Assembly (NCBI RefSeq): GCF_011742925.1
Contig: NZ_WAEL01000005.1
Location: forward strand, 62,001-126,000
Reading direction: 5' to 3'
From: Fibrivirga algicola
Lineage (GTDB): Bacteria > Bacteroidota > Bacteroidia > Cytophagales > Spirosomataceae
DNA: 64,000 bases
The notes under the pieces were generated by a model. It did no database searches. It was not told the origin of the DNA and saw nothing but the letters and a program-made list of their open reading frames with translations. Positions 17,052 through 24,988 of the stretch are shown here, piece by piece (positions within the stretch are counted from its first letter, which is position 1; each line of letters begins with the position of its first letter). The position numbers and the translations under genes were made by a program.

Positions 17052-19889
17052 TTACTCTTTCGGCAATAGCACAAACCGGATCAGGTTGTCGACGAGGTAA
17101 CGATTGGCGGCGGCCTTTGTGCTTTCGACCGTTACCTGCTTGATAAGTTCGGGCTCGCGGAGAATTTCCAGCGGGTCATCTCCGTTGTAATACTGGTTCG
17201 ACAAATAGCCTAACCAGAAACTGTTGTCTTTGCGCTGAACTTCCTGTTCCCGCTGGGTTTCTGCCTTGAACTTGGCAATGTCGGCGGCATCGGCCCCAGT
17301 CGCTTTCAGTTTGGCAATCTCCTTATTCACCAGCGCAATCAGCTTATCTACATTCTCGGGGGCACAGCCAAAGTTGATCCGGAATGTGTAGCGTGGCACC
17401 GGATACCGGCCATATACGCCACTGGCCGAAACGCCGTAGACACCGCTTTCGGCTTCGCGTAGTTGCTCAATCAACTTAATTTCGAGCACTTCTGCCAGGG
17501 CATCAACCTGCGTTGCGTTCTCGGCGGTCCATTCGAAATTGCCGGTATACACCAGCTGAACGCTTGCTTTGGGATCAACGCCCCGCCGAACCGTTTTGCT
17601 GAGCTGCCCCTGCGGTGCCCGGATGCCCAAATCCCGGAAGGTCTCTTTGCCGTTGGTGGTGGGTAGGCTACCCAGGTACGTCTCCAGCAACGGACGAATT
17701 TTGGCTACGTCGAAATTGCCTACAAAGACGAACGTGAAGTTGCTGGCGTCGGCGAACCGTTCCTTATAAATCTGAATGGCCCGGTCCAAATTTACCCGGT
17801 CGAGGTCGGCGGGCGTAAGGGGCTGGCGGCGGGGATTGTTGTTGCCCAGCGTCACGCTGATCGTATCCTGAAACACCCGCTGTGGGGTTGGAGTAGCCAG
17901 CTGATTGGCCAGCGCACTTTTCTGATTCGACAGGAAGCCGGCTACTACGTCGGGGTCGCGGCGAGGCTGGGTAAAGTAGCTGTTCAGCAGTTGAAGCGCC
18001 GTTTCCAGATCCTTCGGTGCTGTGCCGCCACTAACCCCTTCGCCCAACTCCGACACGTAGGTCGACACGTTCAGGGCTTTTCCGGCCAGAAATTTCCCAA
18101 GTTGCACCTGGCTGTATTCGCCCGTTCCGCCCAGATTGACCAGCGTAGAGGCAAAGCGAGCCGTCTGGTAATCGGGGAGTTCATACAGCGACGTACCCCC
18201 GAGGCTATTTCCAGTGAATAGGATCTGGTCGTTTTTAAACGTCGTTGGCTTAAGTACTACACGCACGCCATTTTTCAACCGCAATTCTGTCACGTCGATC
18301 TTTTCGATCTTCGTTGTATTCACCACGGGGCCGGGCGTTGGCGGGGTAGCCAGCAGCGGCTTATCGAGGACTTTATCGTCGTAGGCTGTCAGGTCTTTTC
18401 CGGCGGCATCGATATAGCCGATCACCTGGTCAATGCCGGGCAGCTTGGCTTTGTCAGACTCAGGGGCCATAATTACTACCGCCCGGTTTTCGGTCCGGAT
18501 GAACTGATCGACCAGCCCATTGATCTCGGGTAGCGCAATACTGCCGAGGTTCTGTTTTACGAAGTTGTAGTAATAATCGATGCTGACAACTGGCTCCTGG
18601 TCAGTGAAATTACCCACGTATTGACCTACGTAGTTGGCCGACCGGGTTTTGTTGCGTTCCAGGTACGCCTGCTCCGCTCCGCGCAGTAATTCGGTTTTGG
18701 CGCGGGCCATTTCCGTGGCCGTAAATCCAAACTGCTTTACGCGCGATGTCTCGTTAAGTAACGCCTGTATTGACCGTTGAATGTTGCCTTCCTTCGCCAC
18801 GGCATAGGCAGTAAATGCGTCCAGGTTGCCTAAAAATGAGCCGTAGTTGCTGGCTCCGTACAAAAAGGGTGGGTCGGCCTGTTGGGTGAGTTCCTGAATT
18901 CGGTTGCCCAGCATGGCGTTGAACAGTTCGCGTGTAATGTCAGACCGCAGGTCACCAAGGGTGCGGTCTTTCAATTCGGGGCGTTTGTAAATGATCTGGA
19001 TGGTGGTGTTTGGCTGCTCATTATCCGTCACAATGACCACCTTCGTGTCTTTGTGCGAGTCGATCAGGTACATTGGGCGCGGCACCGGCGTAGCTGCTTT
19101 TGGGATCCGTCCGAATTTCTGACGGATCATGGTTTCCACCTTAGCCACGTCGAAGTCACCCACAGCAATCACGGCCATCAGATCGGGCCGGTACCAGGTC
19201 TTATAGAAATTTCGCAGTACCTCGGGCTTGAAGGTGCGGATGATGCTGTCTTTACCAATAGGCAGCCGGTTGGCGTAGCGCGAATTATTCAGGATGTACG
19301 GGAAGTATTTGTCGCGCATGCGCTGTTGTGCGCCACGACCCAACCGCCATTCTTCCAGCACCACGCCACGTTCTTTGTTTATCTCGGTGGTATCGAGGCT
19401 GACATTGTGAGCCCAGTCTTCCAGAATTTGCATGGCCCGCTCAAATACCCGCGCCGAGTCAGTTGGTACAGGCAGCTCATACACTGTTTCGTCGAAGCTG
19501 GTGTACGCGTTTAAATCGGCCCCAAACCGGATACCCGATGACTGCAGGAAGTTGACCAGTTCGTTTTTAGGAAAATTTTTTGTGCCATTGAACGCCATGT
19601 GTTCCATGAAGTGGGCCAGCCCCTGCTGTGCATCGTTTTCCAGTACCGAGCCTGCGCGTACCACAAGCCGCAGTTCGGCCCGGTTGGCGGGTTCGGCGTT
19701 CTTGCGGATGTAGTAGGTCAGACCGTTTGGCAGTTTCCCCACTTTCACGGACTTGTCGAATGGAATCGGCGCAGTGGGGTTAAAACGTGCCACAGCGGGT
19801 TTAGTGGCTTTTTTAGGCTGCGCCAGGGTCGGCAGCGATAAGCCAAGCGCGACCGTCAGTAGCAACGGCCAGTTACGCAAAGAAATCAT
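17052..19889 (-). CDS. Secreted M16 (pitrilysin-type) zinc peptidase
   Basis: 945 aa, two tandem M16 repeats. The signal peptide is MISLRNWPLLLTVALGLSLPTLAQ. The inverted zinc motif HxxEH is H93-F-M-E96-H97 in GLAHFMEHMAF, with the downstream Glu in the NKERGVVLEEWRLG region. The second half (from about 530) is the inactive partner domain, with ETFRDLGIRAP and KIRPLLETYLG. M16B peptidases cleave short peptides inside a closed chamber, here presumably in the periplasm. It stands alone upstream of the SusCD pair on the same strand, with a 258-base gap containing a hairpin. No exact TAnnTTTG promoter was found ahead of it. Confidence 0.9.
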   Translation of the reverse strand: MISLRNWPLLLTVALGLSLPTLAQPKKATKPAVARFNPTAPIPFDKSVKVGKLPNGLTYYIRKNAEPANRAELRLVVRAGSVLENDAQQGLAHFMEHMAFNGTKNFPKNELVNFLQSSGIRFGADLNAYTSFDETVYELPVPTDSARVFERAMQILEDWAHNVSLDTTEINKERGVVLEEWRLGRGAQQRMRDKYFPYILNNSRYANRLPIGKDSIIRTFKPEVLRNFYKTWYRPDLMAVIAVGDFDVAKVETMIRQKFGRIPKAATPVPRPMYLIDSHKDTKVVIVTDNEQPNTTIQIIYKRPELKDRTLGDLRSDITRELFNAMLGNRIQELTQQADPPFLYGASNYGSFLGNLDAFTAYAVAKEGNIQRSIQALLNETSRVKQFGFTATEMARAKTELLRGAEQAYLERNKTRSANYVGQYVGNFTDQEPVVSIDYYYNFVKQNLGSIALPEINGLVDQFIRTENRAVVIMAPESDKAKLPGIDQVIGYIDAAGKDLTAYDDKVLDKPLLATPPTPGPVVNTTKIEKIDVTELRLKNGVRVVLKPTTFKNDQILFTGNSLGGTSLYELPDYQTARFASTLVNLGGTGEYSQVQLGKFLAGKALNVSTYVSELGEGVSGGTAPKDLETALQLLNSYFTQPRRDPDVVAGFLSNQKSALANQLATPTPQRVFQDTISVTLGNNNPRRQPLTPADLDRVNLDRAIQIYKERFADASNFTFVFVGNFDVAKIRPLLETYLGSLPTTNGKETFRDLGIRAPQGQLSKTVRRGVDPKASVQLVYTGNFEWTAENATQVDALAEVLEIKLIEQLREAESGVYGVSASGVYGRYPVPRYTFRINFGCAPENVDKLIALVNKEIAKLKATGADAADIAKFKAETQREQEVQRKDNSFWLGYLSNQYYNGDDPLEILREPELIKQVTVESTKAAANRYLVDNLIRFVLLPKE

Positions 19890-20935
19890 AGGGTAGGGGC
19901 AAAACTGTGTATATAAAGGTGTAACAAATTGCTGTAGAAAACAGATTCGCTTCCCTCAAAATAGTGTAGCTACCCACTAGGCACGTGGCCAGACCTGTCT
20001 GTCAGGGTTGAGTGCTAATCAGCTACTGGAGTTCCCTATCGCCTGAGGCCTGACAACGATGGTAAAGTGTTTTGGTCACATGGTTACCACATAAATGGCT
20101 AACCGTCTACGAAATAAATGATGAGTTGATCCTTTTGACCATCCATTTATTACTGAAACTAATTATTTGATTAGTACAAAAAATTGTCACATTGGCTGTT
20201 AGCTTTTGATAGATAGGACCAATCGTTCGATCGGTCTACCGCCTGCGTACTTACCCTGATAGGGTGCATCTTGGCATGAGACAATTGAAGAGGGGAACAC
20301 CAGCAAACGGCCCTTATGTAGGCGTCACTCTCTTGTTTTTATAAGTGTAAGATGTACACTACCCGAATGAGTTGATCAGCCTGTTAAAACTTGTCGCTCT
20401 TCTTTGTAACTAGCTCAAAAAGAATTGTTTATAGGTAAGCATTTCATGCGTAAATATATACTGCGCCTTATTTTAGAAACTCAAACTGAGTATCAGTTAA
20501 AGTCGAGCGTTTTCAGATATTAGGCACAGGCTGAATAATATGCGTGAGCGTGCCGATGCAAACGTCAAAAACAAGAGGGAAGTAGCGGGCCTGAAAACGG
20601 GCAGGTTCGTGAATACGCCGGCAGGATAGGACGATTGACGAGAAATGGAGCCTTACTAATTGGGAGGCTGTAAAAGAGATGCGAACACGGAATAATTAAA
20701 ACGAGGCTACTTCTGTGACTACCTAAGCAGTTATGTAGTCTAAAGCTTTAACTATTGACATAACCGTACATAAACGCCGATTGAGCTACCTGGAGAGGGA
20801 GCTACATAAGACGATTTGTACGGTGCTATAGCTTAAATAGGGACGGCCTCTTTTAATTACTTAGCTGGTTCTACTTGGTGTGTAGCAATAAATGTGCCAT
20901 CATCAAGTTGAGAACCTTCCATTCCACAACAAAAC
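19890..20935. other. AT-rich gene-free interval before the polysaccharide locus
   Basis: 1046 bases with no credible gene on either strand and visibly more A+T than its neighbours. Small dyads are seen at 20218-20235 (ACCAATCG-TT-CGATCGGT, one mismatch) and 20253-20265 (ACCCT-GAT-AGGGT). ATGAGTTGATC occurs as a direct repeat at 20121-20131 and 20367-20377. It may hold regulatory sites, a non-coding RNA or the remains of decayed genes; nothing in it can be named. Confidence 0.6.
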
Positions 20936-21406
20936 ATGAAAAAAATAAAGCGTCAACTCCTGATCGTTGAAGAAAACCCTCACATTGTTACAGTCCTGAC
21001 GCAAACATTGCGCGATGAGTATACGATTACCGTGGCTACAAACAGCCGCGATGCGGTTCGTTTTCTAATCCAGGGACTTCAATTTGATTGCATCATCACC
21101 GAGTTGAATTTGCCGTTTTTTGATGGTTTAGAATTAATTAAGCTACTCAGGATGAATAAGTTATCTCGCAATACGTTTGCTATCGTATTGTCTGATGCTG
21201 CAGATAGCGATACGCGAATAGCGTGCCTAGAGGCTGGTGCTGATGCGCACATTGCCAAGCCATTCAACCCCGTTGAAATTAGTGTCACGCTACGCACACT
21301 GGCTAACCGGTATGGCCTTGCCGAGACACAGGACGAAACGCCTGTAATTCCTATGCATTCGTCGTTGTTGAAGCGATTTTGGTCGCCCAACTCCCTGAAT
21401 TTATAG
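20936..21406 (+). CDS. Stand-alone receiver-domain protein with Glu in place of the phosphoacceptor Asp
   Basis: 156 aa; a single CheY-like receiver (about 6-128) with a short tail and no output domain. The acidic pocket (E12, E13), Ser86 (IVLSDA) and the conserved Lys109 (AKPF) are present. The phosphoacceptor strand reads DCIITELNLPFFDG: the residue that should be Asp is E56. Glu cannot be phosphorylated in the usual way and can mimic the phosphorylated state. No histidine kinase is adjacent. It is the first gene before the sugar transferase, which itself carries a receiver-like domain, so it may control polysaccharide synthesis by protein contact. The leader contains no exact promoter consensus. 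Confidence 0.8.
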   Translation: MKKIKRQLLIVEENPHIVTVLTQTLRDEYTITVATNSRDAVRFLIQGLQFDCIITELNLPFFDGLELIKLLRMNKLSRNTFAIVLSDAADSDTRIACLEAGADAHIAKPFNPVEISVTLRTLANRYGLAETQDETPVIPMHSSLLKRFWSPNSLNL

Positions 21407-21516
21407 AGCTCGCAGTTGAATTTGGGCGTATCAAAATCTATGCCATCATTTACGTATTTCCAGGATTCCCGATTAGAGAAATTGTCTATTCAACGTCACT
21501 GAACCACTAGTAATCT

Positions 21517-22719
21517 ATGATACGCGCGGAAACGAACCGGCAAACGGCCACTTGTCTGGTGTTGGTTGAACGAGAAGAAGCCGTATTCAATCAATTATCA
21601 GCTCTAATTGATTCCGCCTATCTAATCCATTGGTATCGCCGGATTGATGATGCAATCGCCTGGATGCGCGATCGTCAAATGGCCTCGCTCATTATTGTTA
21701 ATGAGAACCAGAGCAATATTGAATCATTAGCTGCGTTACGCGCCACAACGATACAGCAAAGTGTGCCGATCCTACTACTGTGCAATAAATCAACTGAAGA
21801 GACTGTAAGCCTTGCGCTCCGGGCGGGCGTAACCGATTTACTATCGCTGTCTGATCTGGCGCATCTCGAAAAACGTATTCATTTCTTCCTGACGCTCATG
21901 CGCCGGGTTGCTGCCCAACCCGATGCACCGCTGCCTGTCGGTAGCTTCCAGTTTGAACTGCCCACCTGGAAACGGGCTATTGATATTGCCGCATCACTAC
22001 AGGCACTTGTTGTTTTTAGTCCTTTGATGCTACTGGTAGCTATTCTGATCAAACTGGATTCAAAAGGCCCGGTCTTTTATAAATCGAAGCGCGTGGGGGC
22101 AAACTATCGGGTGTTTGATATGATCAAGTTTCGAACCATGCGGACCGAGGCAGATCAACTGCTGAAACAGATGGTCTCAGGAAACAACATGTACAACACG
22201 GGTCAGGCACAAGGGAATTCTGAGTCGGTTTCCGAATCAAATCTGTGCGAGGAATGCGCTATGATTGCCTCATCCTGCCAGCGAAAGCTGTTTGATCAGG
22301 ATCGTTTCGTGTGCGAGCGCGACTACCTGCGTCGGGGTGAAAAAGGAGCCGCCTTCGTCAAATTCCGGAATGACCCCCGCATCACTCGATTAGGTAACTT
22401 TCTGCGTAACAGTAGTATCGACGAACTTCCGCAGTTGATCAATATTCTGCTTGGTCATATGTCAATCGTGGGTAATCGCCCGCTGCCGGTATACGAAGCC
22501 GAGAAGCTAACCACCGATCAGGCCGTAAAGCGATTCGCCGGGCCGTCTGGACTAACGGGCCTGTGGCAAGTAGAAAAAAGGGCTCGGGGCGAATCCCGGA
22601 TGGACGAACAGGAGCGGATAAGTCTTGATATCAAGTATGTGGAGACATTCTCGTTTCTGAACGACATGAAAATTATTTACAAGACATTCTTCAGCCTCTG
22701 GCAACAGGAAAACGTCTGA
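21517..22719 (+). CDS. Bacterial sugar transferase (initiating glycosyltransferase) with N-terminal pseudo-receiver and Cys insert
   Basis: 400 aa. Residues 10-130 resemble a receiver fold (CLVLVERE..., [20 protein letters not shown]), but the phosphoacceptor position reads IIVNENQ and no active-site Asp is visible. Residues about 150-400 are a PF02397 sugar-phosphate transferase: membrane anchor 160-180, [24 protein letters not shown], then [32 protein letters not shown] and [11 protein letters not shown]. Such enzymes load the first sugar phosphate onto undecaprenyl phosphate. Between FRTM and DPRIT is a long insert with C244, C247, C254 and C266 (C-x2-C-x6-C-x11-C), a possible metal site. 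The next gene follows after 11 bases, so it begins the polysaccharide operon. Confidence 0.88.
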   Translation: MIRAETNRQTATCLVLVEREEAVFNQLSALIDSAYLIHWYRRIDDAIAWMRDRQMASLIIVNENQSNIESLAALRATTIQQSVPILLLCNKSTEETVSLALRAGVTDLLSLSDLAHLEKRIHFFLTLMRRVAAQPDAPLPVGSFQFELPTWKRAIDIAASLQALVVFSPLMLLVAILIKLDSKGPVFYKSKRVGANYRVFDMIKFRTMRTEADQLLKQMVSGNNMYNTGQAQGNSESVSESNLCEECAMIASSCQRKLFDQDRFVCERDYLRRGEKGAAFVKFRNDPRITRLGNFLRNSSIDELPQLINILLGHMSIVGNRPLPVYEAEKLTTDQAVKRFAGPSGLTGLWQVEKRARGESRMDEQERISLDIKYVETFSFLNDMKIIYKTFFSLWQQENV

Positions 22720-22730
22720 TTTCCATCTCT

Positions 22731-23990
22731 ATGTTCTTACTTATACTCTTCTGGTTTCTCATGGCCGTAGTCGTCTACACCTACGTAGGGTACGGTGTAG
22801 TGCTATATGCGCTGGTCAAAATCCGCCGTGTGTTGGGTATTGGGCAGCGTACGTTACCCTCAGCTGGTCTGCCACTGCCTGTAACGATTGTAGTACCGGC
22901 CTACAACGAGATCGACTGCTTACCGGCGAAGTTGCAAAACTGCCTGAATCAGCACTACCCGGCCGCCCAACTGCACCTGCTGTTCGTGGTTGAAGGGTCA
23001 ACCGATGGTTCGGCCGAGTGGCTGGAGGCGCAACGGGTGAACGTACCTAACCTGACTATCCTGTCGGGTACACAGCGGCTGGGTAAGATCGAGGCTATGA
23101 ACAACGCCATGCACCAGGTACGTACCCCACTGGTCATTTTCACCGATGCCAATACCACGTTGAATCTGGAGGCTGTAAGCCGTTTGGTCAGGAAGTTCGA
23201 CGACCCGAAGGTTGGTGCCGTTACCGGTGAAAAGCGCATACAGATGGAGGTCACCGAAGCCGCTTCGGGTAGTGGTGAAGGACTTTATTGGCGATATGAG
23301 TCATTATTAAAACGGCTCGACGCCGAGTTACACACCATCGTTGGTGCGGCAGGTGAACTCTTTGCTATCCGAACCGAGCTGTATGAGCCCGTTGAGGCCG
23401 ATACACTGCTCGACGATTTTATGATTTCGCTCCGGATTGCAGCGCGCGGTTTCCGGGTCGAGTACGAACCCGAAGCCTATGCTCTGGAGCGCCCATCACC
23501 ATCGATCCGGGAAGAGCAAAAGCGGAAAATACGCATTGCCACAGGCGGGTTTCAATCCATTCGCCGGCTAAGCCCATTACTAAACGTAGTCCGTTATGGC
23601 TGGCTTTCGTTTCAGTACGTATCTCATCGGGTATTACGCTGGGCCGTAACGCCCTTCTGCCTGCCATTGCTTGTTATATTGAACATAGCAATCGTAGGTC
23701 AATTGACAGTCGCTTCGGCATCTAAGCTATCTTTACTTTTCTGGTGGCTATTGCTGGCTGGGCAGGTAGGTTTCTACGGACTCGCGTATGTCGGGTATCG
23801 TAACGAAGACAAACAAACCCGCTGGAAGCCTGCTTTTGTACCCTTCTATTTTGTCTTTATGAATGCCTGTGTACTTGCTGGACTGGCGCGATATTGGCAA
23901 GGAAATATCTCGGGGATATGGGAAAAGGCGGCCAGAACAACTCAATCTGACGATTTACAACCGATAGAGTCGATAAATCCCATAGGTTAG
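22731..23990 (+). CDS. Membrane-bound GT2 family glycosyltransferase
   Basis: 419 aa. An N-terminal membrane helix (1-30) precedes a GT-A domain: PVTIVVPAYNE (about 49-60), VVEGSTDGS, the metal-binding FTDANT region, TGEKRIQ, an acidic DDFMIS motif, and EEQKRKIRIATGG near the usual QxxRW position. Three to four C-terminal hydrophobic segments (about 300-395) resemble cellulose-synthase-like or IcaA-type enzymes. It probably adds a sugar to the lipid-linked intermediate started by the preceding transferase. The first Asp of the usual 'DDGS' is replaced (VVEGS). It is 11 bases after the sugar transferase gene and likely in the same operon. Donor and acceptor are unknown. Confidence 0.87.
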   Translation: MFLLILFWFLMAVVVYTYVGYGVVLYALVKIRRVLGIGQRTLPSAGLPLPVTIVVPAYNEIDCLPAKLQNCLNQHYPAAQLHLLFVVEGSTDGSAEWLEAQRVNVPNLTILSGTQRLGKIEAMNNAMHQVRTPLVIFTDANTTLNLEAVSRLVRKFDDPKVGAVTGEKRIQMEVTEAASGSGEGLYWRYESLLKRLDAELHTIVGAAGELFAIRTELYEPVEADTLLDDFMISLRIAARGFRVEYEPEAYALERPSPSIREEQKRKIRIATGGFQSIRRLSPLLNVVRYGWLSFQYVSHRVLRWAVTPFCLPLLVILNIAIVGQLTVASASKLSLLFWWLLLAGQVGFYGLAYVGYRNEDKQTRWKPAFVPFYFVFMNACVLAGLARYWQGNISGIWEKAARTTQSDDLQPIESINPIG

Positions 23991-24112
23991 TATCATATTT
24001 GCTATGCCCTAAGCGGGTGCGTTCGACGTGAGGGCGCCCCGACAACGAGCCTTACAGGGCATCACGTAACATACACCGTTGATTTCTGTCAAAAAGGAAA
24101 CGCGACCAAGTC

Positions 24113-24979
24113 TTGTTGGGCCCTTCGGGGAATAGCCTTAGTCGTATACCTGCGTATCTCATAGTTCAATCGCTTAATCGCTTCGTGGTTCTTTTCCGTT
24201 TGTCAAGTTTAGTCATTACCATGGTAATCCTCAGTGTGGGATTACCTGCCGTTGCCCAAAATACAGGTGCACGGGGAATGGTGTCTTTTGGTCGATCGGC
24301 CGGGTTGCCGGGCGATACGCTCTACCTCGATGTGAATCAGGATATCGCCGTTCAACTCCTGCCTTTTGAGCAACTCCTGAAAGTGGCGTTGGCTTATTCT
24401 CCGCTAGTTAAATACCAGCAGGAACTGGTAAATGGACTCGACGCCGCCGTTGATCAGACACGTACCCAGATTTACCAGAACCTATCGGGTAATTTAAATT
24501 ATTCAGTTGGCGACCAGACGATCATCGCTACAACTACCGACACAAGAGCGAACACATTGGGCCAGATCGCCAACGGCTATCGGGCTGGGGTCGACTTGCG
24601 GATCTCACTGTATGACCTGTTTGGCCGGAAACATGCCATTCGGTTGGCTAAGTCGAATCAGAAGGCCGCTCAATTGCAACGTGAGGTGATCGAACTGCAA
24701 CTAAAACAGCAATTGATTTCCATTTACCAGGACATGATTACGGCTCAGCAGATGTTGAAACTTCGGCTTGTCGATGAACAGGCATCGTTGACGGCCTATC
24801 GGCTGGCCGAACTGGATTTGCAGAAAGGGCGGATCACTGCTACTGCAATGGCAACCATTACAACACAATATGTACTGACTCGGACGAGCACCGAACAGGC
24901 TAAAGGTGACTTCCTGAAACAGGTTCACTTTTTTGAATCCCTGATGGGTGTGCCTGTTCAACGGCTCAAACGATTATAA
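24113..24979 (+). CDS. Half-length TolC-like outer membrane protein
   Basis: About 265-288 aa depending on the start. The longest frame begins at a TTG (24113) preceded by AAAGGAAA. A GTG at 24185 would give a cleaner signal peptide (ending at AVAQ); the first ATG is 24221, inside the hydrophobic stretch. The mature part matches the TolC/OEP pattern: LLKVALAYSPLVKYQQE, GYRAGVDLRISLYDLFGRKHAIRLAKSNQKAAQ, then long amphipathic helices ending in FFESLMGVPVQRL. Canonical TolC proteins are about 420-490 aa with two such repeats; this has roughly one. It lies 9 bases before the Wzc-like gene and probably serves polysaccharide export. A Wza-type export protein is not seen in the window. Confidence 0.72.
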   Translation: MLGPSGNSLSRIPAYLIVQSLNRFVVLFRLSSLVITMVILSVGLPAVAQNTGARGMVSFGRSAGLPGDTLYLDVNQDIAVQLLPFEQLLKVALAYSPLVKYQQELVNGLDAAVDQTRTQIYQNLSGNLNYSVGDQTIIATTTDTRANTLGQIANGYRAGVDLRISLYDLFGRKHAIRLAKSNQKAAQLQREVIELQLKQQLISIYQDMITAQQMLKLRLVDEQASLTAYRLAELDLQKGRITATAMATITTQYVLTRTSTEQAKGDFLKQVHFFESLMGVPVQRLKRL

Positions 24980-24988
24980 CGCCTCTGT

